Position numbers and translations under genes: made by a program
Shown: piece by piece, positions 1 to 10,409 of the stretch
Layout: every line of letters begins with the position of its first letter
Numbering within the stretch: position 1 is the stretch's first letter
NCBI GenBank assembly: GCA_028287105.1
Contig: JAQBQH010000071.1
Coordinates: 1-37,836, forward strand
Length of the DNA stretch: 37,836 nt
Direction: 5' to 3'
DNA from: Myxococcales bacterium
Lineage (GTDB): Bacteria > Myxococcota_A > Polyangia > Palsa-1104
Notes under the pieces: generated by a model
Database searches by the model: none
Seen by the model: only the letters and a program-made list of their open reading frames with translations
Told to the model about the DNA's origin: nothing

Positions 1-126
1 CATCAGCGGGTCCGCTGGAGGAGCACGCCGCGCAGCGGCGACTGCGACGGATTCCGACGCCGGCAGCGCGCCTTGCTACCTCCGCGACCGGCGTTGCGGC
101 CAGCTCGGCCGGCTCGGGAAGATGAG
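1..126. other. Left-edge segment, no assignable gene
   Basis: No start codon with a convincing ribosome binding site lies here. Two forward frames are open from the left edge and stop near 120-130, so this may be the 3' end of a gene whose body lies outside the window. I cannot decide which frame, if any, is real. The last bases carry one copy of a short direct repeat shared with the end of the next gene. Confidence 0.3.
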
Positions 127-143
127 CTAGCTCGGGAAGATGA
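112..143. repeat. 14-bp direct repeat spanning a stop codon
   Basis: GCTCGGGAAGATGA occurs at 112-125 and again at 130-143, an 18-bp period. The second copy encodes the last residues of the minus-strand lipoprotein and the TAG stop lies between the copies, so the 3' end of the gene looks tandemly duplicated past its stop codon. Confidence 0.7.
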
Positions 144-696
144 AGTCGAGCGCGGCGCAGCGCGGCGCCACGAACGCGCCGTCGAGCAGCACGTCGCCCT
201 CGACGTAGTGCATGCGGCCGGCGACGCTGCCGCCCGGTGACGACGAGATGACGCCGGCGTCGAGGTCCCAGCCGCTCAGGCGGTCGTCGTCGCCGTCGAG
301 CTCCGCCGAGCCGCCGCTGCCGGTGGTGGCTCCGAGCGCCGCCCCCCGCCGCGCGACGATGTTGGCGCTGTAGGTGCCGGCGAAGCGCGCCGGAAACAGG
401 AACGAGATGGCCTCGAACGCGCCCGACGGATGCGCGCAATCGAACCCCGGCTCGACCGCGGTCACCACCAGGTAGACGCCTGCCGGCCGCTCGTCGCTGA
501 GCGGCTCGTAGTAGAAGCTGTACCAGGCGGCCATCGGGCGCGCCTGGCCGCGCACGGTCAGCGTCAGTTGACCGCCCTGGTCGGACGACCCGACACCAAG
601 GTCGGGTGATGTGTTAGGTTCCTCGCCGCAACCGGTCGCCGCGACGAGAACGCCCGCCAGCGTCGCTGACATCGCGAAGAAGCGGGCCCAGCGCAT
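127..696 (-). CDS. Small secreted lipoprotein, unknown function
   Basis: A 190-residue protein that I do not recognise. The start is placed at 696 because translation from there gives a classic N-terminus: MRWAR, a hydrophobic stretch to about residue 22, then a lipobox-like ATGC followed by an acidic, Asn/Ser-rich linker. The upstream extension of this frame is Pro-rich and antisense to the neighbouring gene, so it is rejected. The mature part looks like a soluble beta-rich domain of about 150 residues with a few cysteines. It diverges from the phosphoesterase gene with only 25 bases between the two start codons, so each promoter must lie inside the other gene or overlap it. Function unknown; a cell-envelope location is inferred from the signal peptide. 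Confidence 0.7.
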   Translation of the reverse strand: MRWARFFAMSATLAGVLVAATGCGEEPNTSPDLGVGSSDQGGQLTLTVRGQARPMAAWYSFYYEPLSDERPAGVYLVVTAVEPGFDCAHPSGAFEAISFLFPARFAGTYSANIVARRGAALGATTGSGGSAELDGDDDRLSGWDLDAGVISSSPGGSVAGRMHYVEGDVLLDGAFVAPRCAALDFIFPS

Positions 697-721
697 CGCA
701 TCAACGTAGCACGGAGGGGTC

Positions 722-2095
722 ATGATTCGCGCCGCCTTCATCCTCGCCACCGTCGCCATCTTCGGCTGCTCTGGGAGCTCGACGTCGACCAACGGCGGCT
801 CGGGCGGCGGCACCGGCACCGGCGGCAACGGTGGCGACGACATGGGCGCCGGCAGCGGCGACATGCCGGGCCACGTCGGTCCGACGAATCCGCCGCCGGG
901 CGGCAAGTTCCCCATCGAGCACATCATCGTGCTGGTGAAGGAGAACCACACCTTCGACAACTACTTCGGCTCGTTCCCCGGCGCCGAGGGAACGAACAGC
1001 GGACAGAGCTCGATGGGCCCGGTCAGCGTCGGGCGTCCGCCGGCGCTGTTGACGCGCGATCTCTGCCACACGCACCAGTGCGCCCTCGACGATTGGAACC
1101 ACGGCGCGATGGACCACTGGGATCTCGGCGACACCAAGAACCAGTCGGACCAACTCGCGTTCGCGCAGTACACCGAGGACGACATCCCGAACTACTGGCA
1201 GTACGCCCGCAAGTTCTCGCTCGCCGATCACTTCTTCTCGTCGATGATGGGCCCCTCGTTCCCCGGCCACATGTTCGTGCTGGCGGCGCAGACCGGCTGG
1301 GCGCTCGACAATCCCAACGGACCGGGCATCGTGCCGCTCATTCAGTGGGGCTGCGACGACCCCGACGGCACGGTGCAGCCGGTGCTCGACAACGGCTCGT
1401 GCACCGTCAAAGACGTCAAGCCGTGCTTCGATTTCCCGACGGTGGTCGACAACCTGCCGCCGGCGGTGACGTGGAAGTTCTACGGCTCGACGCTGCCGCC
1501 CGGCATCGGTCAGGTCTGGTCGATGTTCGACGGCGTGCAGCACATCCGCATGACCAACGCCTGGAAGAACAACGTCGTCGACGCGTCGCAGTTCGACGCC
1601 GACGTCGACGCCGGCACCTTGCCGAGCATCGTCTTCCTGGTGAATCAGGATCTCGCGAGCGAGCATCCGCCGCTCAACATCTGCACCGGCGAGAACTGGA
1701 CGGTCGGCCATCTCAACCACGTCATGCAGAGCCCGATCTGGGCCAAATCGGCCATCCTCATGACCTACGACGATTTCGGCGGCTGGTACGATCACGTCGC
1801 CCCGCCCATGCAGTACGGCTGCAACGCGGCGACGCCGTATGGGCTCGGCTTCCGCCTGCCGCTCATCATCGTGTCGCCGTATGCGAAGCCGGCCAGCGTC
1901 TACAAGCGCGTATCGCACCAGGGCTCGGTGCCGAAGTTCATCGAGGCGGTGTTCGATCTGCCGTCCTTGTCGGCGCAGGACCCGGCGGCGCAGGACGGCC
2001 CCGACACCGACGATCTCACCTCGGCGTTCGACTGGACCCAGGCGCCGCTGCCGCCGCTCGTCCTGCCGCAGCGCAACTGCAGCGGCGCGCGCTGA
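722..2095 (+). CDS. Phospholipase C / acid phosphatase-family lipoprotein
   Basis: A 457-residue member of the phosphoesterase family that includes phospholipase C and AcpA-type acid phosphatases (PF04185). The N-terminus is a lipoprotein signal (MIRAAFILATVAIFGC), followed by a Gly/Ser/Thr-rich linker to about residue 60. The catalytic-type block ENHTFDNYFG near residue 80 matches the family ENRSFDHYFG signature. Further family blocks follow: SMMGPSFPGHMF, a TYDDFGGWYDHVAPP block near residue 350 and RLPLIIVSPYAKP near 380. A GGAGGGG ribosome binding site precedes the ATG. It probably hydrolyses phosphate esters of lipids or small molecules at the outer or periplasmic face; the substrate cannot be told from sequence. 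Its stop codon abuts the stop of the convergent DUF3108 gene. Confidence 0.9.
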   Translation: MIRAAFILATVAIFGCSGSSTSTNGGSGGGTGTGGNGGDDMGAGSGDMPGHVGPTNPPPGGKFPIEHIIVLVKENHTFDNYFGSFPGAEGTNSGQSSMGPVSVGRPPALLTRDLCHTHQCALDDWNHGAMDHWDLGDTKNQSDQLAFAQYTEDDIPNYWQYARKFSLADHFFSSMMGPSFPGHMFVLAAQTGWALDNPNGPGIVPLIQWGCDDPDGTVQPVLDNGSCTVKDVKPCFDFPTVVDNLPPAVTWKFYGSTLPPGIGQVWSMFDGVQHIRMTNAWKNNVVDASQFDADVDAGTLPSIVFLVNQDLASEHPPLNICTGENWTVGHLNHVMQSPIWAKSAILMTYDDFGGWYDHVAPPMQYGCNAATPYGLGFRLPLIIVSPYAKPASVYKRVSHQGSVPKFIEAVFDLPSLSAQDPAAQDGPDTDDLTSAFDWTQAPLPPLVLPQRNCSGAR

Positions 2096-2908
2096 TCAGC
2101 GAACGTCGATCCCCGGGAGCTGCGGCGTCGTCTCCACGGCCACCTGCGGCGGCGCGTCGTACGACGTGAGCTCCAGCGCGCAGCGGCCCATGTCGGTGTC
2201 GGCCTCGAGGCGCAAGAGCACGCGATCGGCGTCGTCCGAGAGCCAGATCGTGATGCCGCGCGCGCCTTGTCCCGCGCGCGGCTGACCGCTGTCCTCGATG
2301 CGCCGCGCGACGCCGTCGACGCGGATCGCCCGCCGCGCCGCGCCGCCGTCGCCGACGCGCAGCGACTCCCCACGCTTGACGTCGAGCGCCACGCGCCACA
2401 GGGCGTTACCGTCGAGGATGTCGAGGCTCATCTTGTGCCCGCTCTCGAGCGGCAGCGCCCTGAGCGCGAAGAAGGCGCTCAACGGATCGCGCGCCAGCCG
2501 CGTCAGCGTGTGGCGCCCCTTCGACTGCTTGTTGGGTGCCCAGAAGTCGACGTCGGCGGTGCGGCCCGACATCGTCGACTTGATGCGCCGCTCGCGCACG
2601 CCGCGCTCGGTCTCCGAGACGCTGACGGGCAGGAGGTTGCCGGTGTCGACGACCAGCCGATAGTCGTCGTCCATGCGCGCCACGAGCTTGATGATCGACG
2701 TGGTCTCGGCTTGGCCATGTACCGCCACGAGGCGGCGATTGCCGCGCGACATGGTCTTGCCGATCGACATGCGCGCGCGCCCGCCCTCGACGGGACCGAT
2801 CGAGAACTTGAAGGTGAAGGCCTCGCCCGGCCGTGCCCCCGGATGCATCGCGAACGCCGGCGAGGACGAGGCTACGAGCGTGGCGACGAGGACGAGGGTC
2901 TGGCGCAT
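2096..2908 (-). CDS. DUF3108 exported protein
   Basis: A 270-residue exported protein with a Sec signal peptide (MRQTLVLVATLVASSSPAFA, cleavage probably after AFA). The body matches the DUF3108 pattern: a beta-rich fold with DYRLVVDTGNLLPVSV, then DPLSAFFALRALPL and a C-terminal strand-rich part. Family members are periplasmic or outer-membrane-associated proteins of unknown function that resemble lipid-carrier beta-barrels. The start at 2908 is preferred because it gives the signal peptide; the longer upstream frame is antisense to pdxA. It converges on the phosphoesterase gene with no spacing and diverges from pdxA with a 48-base gap. Confidence 0.8.
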   Translation of the reverse strand: MRQTLVLVATLVASSSPAFAMHPGARPGEAFTFKFSIGPVEGGRARMSIGKTMSRGNRRLVAVHGQAETTSIIKLVARMDDDYRLVVDTGNLLPVSVSETERGVRERRIKSTMSGRTADVDFWAPNKQSKGRHTLTRLARDPLSAFFALRALPLESGHKMSLDILDGNALWRVALDVKRGESLRVGDGGAARRAIRVDGVARRIEDSGQPRAGQGARGITIWLSDDADRVLLRLEADTDMGRCALELTSYDAPPQVAVETTPQLPGIDVR

Positions 2909-2956
2909 GATCCTAAGACTGCGTGAACGGGCGGCGTATTCAAGTATGCTCCCGGC

Positions 2957-3871
2957 GTGCGCAAGATCGGGGTCACCCTCGGAGATCCATCGGGCATCGG
3001 CCCGGAGCTGGTGCGCCGCGTCGCCGACGGCGCCGACGACGTCATCATCTATGGTGATGCGCTGCAGTGCGCGGGCCTGCGCGCCGAGGTCCGCGCCATC
3101 ACCTCGCTCGCGGGGCTGGTGCCGGGGGTCGCCACCGTCGAGACCGGCCGCGCGCAGATCGCCTACCTCGAAGCTGCGCTCGCCGACGCCCGCGACGGGC
3201 GCATCCGCGCGCTCGTGACCGCGCCCATCCACAAAGCGTCGTGCATCGCCGCCGGCTTCGCTTTTCCCGGTCACACCGAGCTCCTGGCGGCGCGGCTGGG
3301 CGCGCCGTCGGTGACGATGATGTTCGCCGGCCCCAAGATGCGCGTGTCGCTGGCCACCATCCACCACTCGCTGGCGGAGGTGCCGCGCGTCTTGACGTCG
3401 GTTGCGATCGAGAACGCAATCGTCCAGACCGCCGAAGCGCTGGCGCGCGACTTCGGCGTGAGCCGCCCGCGCATCGCCGTCGCTGGGCTCAATCCGCACG
3501 CCGGCGAGCAGGGCCACTTCGGCGACGAAGAGGCGCGCGTCATTGCGCCGGCGATTGTTTCCGCGCGCGCGCGCCTGGCGGGGCACGTCGCCGCGACGGT
3601 GACCGGCCCGCACGTGCCCGACGTCGTCTTCCGCGATCACGTCGACGGGAAACATGACGCCGTGGTGGCGATGTACCACGATCAGGGGCTCATCCCGGTG
3701 AAGGTGGTCGACTTCGAGGAGGCGGTGAACGTGACGCTCGGGCTGCCGATCGTGCGCACCTCGCCCGATCACGGCGTCGCCCACGACATCGCCGGCAAGG
3801 GCGTCGCTCGCACCGCCTCCTTCGCCGCCGCGCTGCGCCTCGCGCGCGAGCTCTCGGCGCGCCGCCCCTGA
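2957..3871 (+). CDS. pdxA: 4-hydroxythreonine-4-phosphate dehydrogenase
   Basis: PdxA oxidises 4-phosphooxy-L-threonine in the DXP-dependent pyridoxal phosphate pathway; the product is condensed by PdxJ. The 304-residue protein starts at a GTG and is slightly short for the family (about 330). Hallmarks are GDPSGIGPE at residues 9-17, VTAPIHKASC with the substrate-binding lysine and downstream FPGHTE, GLNPHAGEQGHFG near 180, YHDQGLIPVK near 240, and TSPDHGVAHDIAGKG near the C-terminus. The metal-binding histidines of the family are present in these blocks. pdxJ and ksgA, frequent neighbours elsewhere, are not in the window. Ends 12 bases before the convergent cupin gene. Confidence 0.95.
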   Translation: MRKIGVTLGDPSGIGPELVRRVADGADDVIIYGDALQCAGLRAEVRAITSLAGLVPGVATVETGRAQIAYLEAALADARDGRIRALVTAPIHKASCIAAGFAFPGHTELLAARLGAPSVTMMFAGPKMRVSLATIHHSLAEVPRVLTSVAIENAIVQTAEALARDFGVSRPRIAVAGLNPHAGEQGHFGDEEARVIAPAIVSARARLAGHVAATVTGPHVPDVVFRDHVDGKHDAVVAMYHDQGLIPVKVVDFEEAVNVTLGLPIVRTSPDHGVAHDIAGKGVARTASFAAALRLARELSARRP

Positions 3872-3883
3872 GCGCTTCCGGTC

Positions 3884-4375
3884 CTAGCGTTTGCGCGGCT
3901 TGCCGTCGTGATCCCCCTTGGGCTCGTAGGCGAGGTCGTGCCACCAGCCGGCCTCGCCGAGCTGCGCCCGCCGCTCGGGGTTGAACGGGTAGAAGAGGCG
4001 GTTGTCCGGGCGATCGGCGTCGCCGCCGACGAGCAGCGTCACCTGCGCGTCGCTGTCGTTGATGAAGGTGTGGCAGATGCCGGTGCCGGCCGGAAAGGCC
4101 GCGAAGTCGCCCGCCTCCATGCGGTGCAGCTCGCCGTCGATCCAGGCCTCCACCAGCCCGTCGATGACGAAGACCCACTCCTCGATCGTCTCCTCGCAGT
4201 GCGGGTAGCTCGTACGCTGGCCGGGCGCCAGCTGGACCAGGTGGACGCTGCCGCTCTTGAGCCCGGCGGCGCGCCCAAGGTCGCGGTCGAGCCGCATCGG
4301 CTCCTGCTCGTTGCCCGGGTAGCGGGCGTCGCGCTCGTTCACCTGGGTGGCAGCGACGATAAAGGGTGGCCTCAT
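3884..4375 (-). CDS. Cupin-domain protein
   Basis: A 163-residue single-domain cupin. The first cupin motif is [16 protein letters not shown] (the usual HxH is H-C-E here, so one metal-ligand position differs) and the second is [18 protein letters not shown], which keeps the Pro-x-Gly and His-x3-Asn of the family. The C-terminus is basic ([11 protein letters not shown]). The ATG at 4375 has a GAGAGGGA ribosome binding site six bases upstream; the longer frame runs antisense into uvrA and is rejected. The fold usually binds a metal and a small polar substrate or acts as an isomerase or dioxygenase, but no specific reaction can be assigned. It is divergent from uvrA. Confidence 0.8.
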   Translation of the reverse strand: MRPPFIVAATQVNERDARYPGNEQEPMRLDRDLGRAAGLKSGSVHLVQLAPGQRTSYPHCEETIEEWVFVIDGLVEAWIDGELHRMEAGDFAAFPAGTGICHTFINDSDAQVTLLVGGDADRPDNRLFYPFNPERRAQLGEAGWWHDLAYEPKGDHDGKPRKR

Positions 4376-4460
4376 CTCGATTTCCCTCTCGAATCTGGAG
4401 ATTTCCCCATGGTATGATGTTCCGCCCCCTGCGCTCGTTGGCGGCTCTGGGGCAGGATAC

Positions 4461-7319
<2,859 letters not shown>

Positions 7320-7466
7320 ATAAAGCACGCCGGCGGTCGGCGGCGCGCTCACGGCGCTCGGGGTCGCCGGGGTGATCTCGCCATCGCCACCTACAACGCC
7401 GCGCACCGGTACGCCTGCACCGCGTCGCGCGAGCGCTGCCGCGGCGCTCTCGCAGAGGGCTGGCCG

Positions 7467-8084
7467 CTAACCTTTTTGGCGCGCGTAGTGGCGGCGCGCC
7501 TTGGCGCGGTTGCCGCACACTTTCATGTCGCACCAGCGTCGCGTGCGGCTCTTGGTCTGGTCGATGAAGAGCCAGCCGCAGCCGTCGTCCGATTCGCACA
7601 GCCGCACGCGGTAGCGGTCGTCGGCGAGGAGCAGCTCGGCCGCCGAGCGCAGGACGGGATCGAGCGGCGCCGTGAGCGCGTCACCACGCGCAAAGTCGAC
7701 CGCCCAACCGTCGTCGCCGAACAGGATGCGCGGCGCGGCGACGGCGCGCGCCCAGTGCGCGTTGAAGCGAGCGAGGTCGGCGGCCGCGGGCGGTCGATCC
7801 TCGGCGGCGGCGAGGAAGGTGCGGTAGAGCGCCTCGCGCAGTGACTTCGCCTCTTCGACGATCGCCGCCGCTTCGCGCGGATGCGCCGACGCCTTCCGCG
7901 CCAGCTTCTTGCCGAGCGGCTCGTCGATGGCCCCGGCGTGCCCGGCCCACGCGACCAGTGACGCGTAATCGTTCAGGTGCTCGTTGGGCGGCGGCTCGGC
8001 GCGCAGCCGGCTGCCTACCGTGTTCACGAAGTCGAGACAGAGGCGCCCGCCCACTAAATCCGCCCAGCTCAAGTCCATTCCCAT
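7467..8084 (-). CDS. CGNR zinc-finger transcriptional regulator
   Basis: A protein of about 205 residues of the ABATE/CGNR family (putative stress-induced transcription regulators). The N-terminal ABATE domain begins LVGGRLCLDFVNTVG; the C-terminal zinc finger has the full pattern C-x5-CGWLFID...RRWCDMKVCGNRAKARRHY, with the four metal cysteines and the family-naming CGNR. The start is uncertain: ATGs at 8084 and 8078 both give a family-like N-terminus and neither has a good Shine-Dalgarno, so a very short leader is possible. The upstream 80 bases carry four copies of a TAACC-type site that also precede the divergent small membrane protein gene, suggesting that this protein controls itself and its neighbour. 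Confidence 0.88.
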   Translation of the reverse strand: MGMDLSWADLVGGRLCLDFVNTVGSRLRAEPPPNEHLNDYASLVAWAGHAGAIDEPLGKKLARKASAHPREAAAIVEEAKSLREALYRTFLAAAEDRPPAAADLARFNAHWARAVAAPRILFGDDGWAVDFARGDALTAPLDPVLRSAAELLLADDRYRVRLCESDDGCGWLFIDQTKSRTRRWCDMKVCGNRAKARRHYARQKG

Positions 8085-8163
8085 AACCGTCAAAATAGCC
8101 ATTGACCGGTTAGACGGCAACGTTATTCTCATAACCATCAAACTCTGCTTTGACGGTTAGACG
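8084..8163. promoter_or_regulatory. Four-site operator cluster between divergent genes
   Basis: Four copies of an 11-bp site occur with alternating orientation: TAACCGTCAAA (8084-8094), TTGACCGGTTA (8102-8112, reverse), TAACCATCAAA (8132-8142) and TTTGACGGTTA (8149-8159, reverse). The two inverted pairs repeat with a period of 47-48 bases, and GGTTAGACG follows both reverse sites. The cluster covers the start of the CGNR regulator gene and ends about 15 bases before the start of the 47-residue membrane protein gene. It is the natural binding region for the CGNR protein, though that is inferred from position alone. Confidence 0.65.
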
Positions 8164-8177
8164 ATGAGGAGGACGAG

Positions 8178-8321
8178 ATGCACCGCACGGGGTTCGAGCA
8201 TGCGTTGTGGCACCTGGTTCGCGAGCTGCGCTGGGATCAGGCGGTCGCGCCAGGGTTGGTGATGCTGTGGCTGGCGGGTTGGGTCGGGTTGGTGCTGGCG
8301 CTGTTTGCGCCGACGGCCTGA
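8178..8321 (+). CDS. 47-residue single-TM membrane protein
   Basis: A small open reading frame with an unusually good AGGAGG ribosome binding site (8167-8172) six bases before its ATG. It encodes a His/Arg-containing amphipathic N-terminal part (MHRTGFEHALWHLVREL), then one hydrophobic segment GLVMLWLAGWVGLVLALF at about residues 26-43 and a short tail APTA. It lies directly downstream of the four-site operator cluster and 18 bases before the GTG of the CPBP protease gene, so it is probably the first gene of a small operon. I do not recognise the family. The coding case rests on the ribosome binding site, the clean TM segment and the context. Confidence 0.65.
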   Translation: MHRTGFEHALWHLVRELRWDQAVAPGLVMLWLAGWVGLVLALFAPTA

Positions 8322-8339
8322 CCAGCTACCCTCGGGCGC

Positions 8340-9188
8340 GTGAGCCTGCCGACTTCTAATCCCGCGCCGCGTCCGACCGGCCCGTTCGCGCGCGCCGCGC
8401 TGGCGACGGGAGCAATCTCGGTCTGGGAGGCGCTGGCGCTGACGGCGCTCACCTTCGCCGCGCTGGCCAGCTTCGGCGCGGCCTGGTCGGCGCGCGGCCT
8501 CGGCGGCACGGTGCTGGCGGAGCTCGGCTGCGTGCTCCTGCCGGTGGCGCTGCTGGTGTGGTTGCGGCGCGTGCGCCCGCCGCTGCTCGGCCTGGCGCGG
8601 CCCTTCGATGGTGCGGCGGCGTGGCGCCCGTGGCTCGCGATCGTCGGGGCGCTCCTCGCCGGGGCCGGCGCATTCTATCTCGTGGCGTCGGGCATCGAGC
8701 CGTCGATCGAGCGGCTGTGGCCCACGCCGGCCGCGCTGCGCGAGTCGCTGCAGCGCATGGTCATTCCGCCGAGCGGCGCACGACCGATCGTGATCGATCT
8801 GCTGGCGCTGGCGCTGGTGCCGGCGGTGGCCGAGGAGCTGCTCTTTCGCGGCGTCCTGTGGGGCGCGCTCGAGAAGCGCCTCGGCGTAGCGGCGACGCTG
8901 CTGTCGACCTCGGTGATCTTCGGGCTCTACCACGGCTCGATCTACCGCTTCGTGCCGGCGATGATGGGCGGGCTCCTCATTGGCGGCGTGCGCGCCTGGT
9001 CGGGCGCGCTCCTCCCGTCGGTCGCGTTTCACTTCGCCAACAACGCCGGGGTCCTCGTTGCCATGCACTTCGGCTACGACACGCCGCCGGCGACGCTCGC
9101 TCCGGTCGCCATCGCGATGGCGACGAGCGGAATCGGCGCGCTCCTGATAAAATCGGGACGATGCGCGTCCTCGTCCTCGTCGTCGTAG
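8340..9188 (+). CDS. CPBP-family intramembrane metalloprotease
   Basis: A 282-residue polytopic protein of the CAAX-protease/bacteriocin-processing (CPBP, Abi) family. All three family motifs are present: EELLFR near residue 165 (glutamates and Arg), FGLYH near 200 (His), and HFANN near 235 (His, Asn). About seven hydrophobic segments surround them. The GTG at 8340 is used as start; the first 25 residues are Pro-rich and cytosolic. Its last 28 bases overlap the next gene, giving an odd Ser-run tail (CASSSSSS). Family members cleave prenylated or signal-like peptides or act in bacteriocin self-immunity; the substrate here is unknown. The adjacent 47-residue TM protein is a possible partner or substrate, which is speculation. 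Confidence 0.9.
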   Translation: MSLPTSNPAPRPTGPFARAALATGAISVWEALALTALTFAALASFGAAWSARGLGGTVLAELGCVLLPVALLVWLRRVRPPLLGLARPFDGAAAWRPWLAIVGALLAGAGAFYLVASGIEPSIERLWPTPAALRESLQRMVIPPSGARPIVIDLLALALVPAVAEELLFRGVLWGALEKRLGVAATLLSTSVIFGLYHGSIYRFVPAMMGGLLIGGVRAWSGALLPSVAFHFANNAGVLVAMHFGYDTPPATLAPVAIAMATSGIGALLIKSGRCASSSSSS

Positions 9189-9631
9189 CTGCCACCGGCG
9201 GTTGTGCCGCTCCGATCCGCAGCGAGAGGGCGCAGGATCTGCCCTGTCTGTACGAGGTCGGCCGCCCGCACGCCATCGCCTCCGACTATCAGCTCATTCG
9301 CGGCGGCCATCGCGTGCCGGGCGACGATCTGCTCTCCGCCGTGGCGGACGTCAACGACGCGCGCACGCTCGCCGCGCGCTCGCAGCTCGATCAATGGATC
9401 GGCATCGGCGCGCTCGTCCTTGGGCCGGTGCTGTTCGCTCCCGGCGTCGCGCTCCTCGGCTACGGCATCGCCGATCACCAGGACGGCTCCATCGCCGGCG
9501 GCGCCATCCTGACGGTCATCGGCGCCGGCGGAATCGTGGCGGGTGCGGTCCTCCTGACGCGGTCCGACCGGGAGCGCGAACGCGCCCTGGCCGCCTACAA
9601 CGCGCAGCATGCTCTGAGTTGCCGCCCTTAA
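9161..9631 (+). CDS. Small lipoprotein with two TM-like segments
   Basis: A 156-residue protein overlapping the end of the protease gene by 28 bases, so translationally coupled. The N-terminus MRVLVLVVVAATGGC is a short lipoprotein-type signal. A Cys-containing soluble segment follows (LPCLYEVGRPHAI...), then two hydrophobic, Gly-rich segments (about residues 75-97 and 107-127) joined by a short loop DHQDGS, and a charged C-terminal tail RSDRERERALAAYN. No family recognised. The overlap and shared strand suggest that it functions with the protease. The frame is supported by the signal sequence and the clean hydrophobic pattern. Confidence 0.7.
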   Translation: MRVLVLVVVAATGGCAAPIRSERAQDLPCLYEVGRPHAIASDYQLIRGGHRVPGDDLLSAVADVNDARTLAARSQLDQWIGIGALVLGPVLFAPGVALLGYGIADHQDGSIAGGAILTVIGAGGIVAGAVLLTRSDRERERALAAYNAQHALSCRP

Positions 9632-9685
9632 CATTCGGGCAAGATCCGTTGGCGACAATACCGATTGCGCCTCGTAGACTCATTT

Positions 9686-9696
9686 GTTAGGCTAAC
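9686..9696. promoter_or_regulatory. Perfect palindrome before the Crp/Fnr gene
   Basis: GTTAG-G-CTAAC forms a perfect 5-bp inverted repeat seven bases before the ATG at 9703, where a Shine-Dalgarno would be expected and is not seen. It would fit a repressor or autoregulatory site overlapping the promoter, or just chance. Confidence 0.35.
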
Positions 9697-9702
9697 TACA
9701 TT

Positions 9703-10395
9703 ATGGCGCAGGACGAGAAGCGGGCGCTCTGGTACATCAAGAAAATCCCGCTGTTCCAAGACGTTTCGCACGACACCATCCACAAGCTGGTCCAGTGCGT
9801 CGAGCTCAAAGAAGTTAGACGCCGCCAGGTGGTCTATCTCCCAGGCGACCCCGGCCAGTCGGTCTTTTTCGTCAACGGCGGCCGCGTGAAGATCTCCAAG
9901 GTCACCCGAGACGGCAAGGAGCTGACCCTGGCCTATCGCGGCCCCGGCGAGATCTTCGGCGAGCTGGTCATGATCGACGGCGGTCCGCGCGAAGAGATGG
10001 CCGAAGCGATGGAGAACGCGCTCATCTCCGAGATCGACCGCGCCGAGTTCGAGAAGATCGTGCAGAAGGAAGGCATCATCGGCTTCCGGCTGACCAAGAT
10101 CGTCGCCACGCGCCGCCGCGACGTCGAGAATAAGATCGAGCAGCTGATCTTCAAGGACGTCAACGCCAAGCTGGCCGAGCTGCTCTTGCGGCTCGCCGCC
10201 GAGTACGGTGTCGACGACAGCCGCGGCATACTCGTCTCGCTCAAGATTACGCATCAGGAGATGGCCAACCTCATCGGCTCCACGCGCGAGACGGTGTCGC
10301 TGACGCTGTCGCAGTTCAAGCGCAAGGGGCTCATCCAGACCGAGGGGCGCAAGGTGATTCTGGCCGATCGTGAAGGGCTGCGCGCGCTGGCGTAG
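9703..10395 (+). CDS. Crp/Fnr-family transcriptional regulator
   Basis: A 230-residue regulator. The N-terminal cyclic-nucleotide-binding-like domain runs from about residue 12 to 130 (IPLFQDVSHDTIHKL..., VYLPGDPGQSVFFVNGGRVKI, GPGEIFGELVMIDGG). The long helix follows, then a winged helix-turn-helix with ITHQEMANLIGSTRETVSLTLSQFKRKGLI at about 182-212. The phosphate-binding cassette region reads GGPREEMAEAMEN, so the Arg-Ser pair used by Crp to hold cAMP is not present, and no N-terminal FeS-type cysteines of Fnr are seen; the ligand is unknown. It is followed after 14 bases by the MshEN-domain gene on the same strand, so the two are likely co-transcribed. Confidence 0.93.
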   Translation: MAQDEKRALWYIKKIPLFQDVSHDTIHKLVQCVELKEVRRRQVVYLPGDPGQSVFFVNGGRVKISKVTRDGKELTLAYRGPGEIFGELVMIDGGPREEMAEAMENALISEIDRAEFEKIVQKEGIIGFRLTKIVATRRRDVENKIEQLIFKDVNAKLAELLLRLAAEYGVDDSRGILVSLKITHQEMANLIGSTRETVSLTLSQFKRKGLIQTEGRKVILADREGLRALA

Positions 10396-10409
10396 CAGCG
10401 GAGACCGCG

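Noticed and set aside
4413-4418. TATGAT as a full uvrA promoter
   Set aside because: No recognisable -35 lies 16-18 bases upstream, so only noted under uvrA.
7320-7466. Possible gene or terminator after uvrA
   Set aside because: Only a short GAGCGC/GCGCTC stem without a T-tract and no coding signal were seen.
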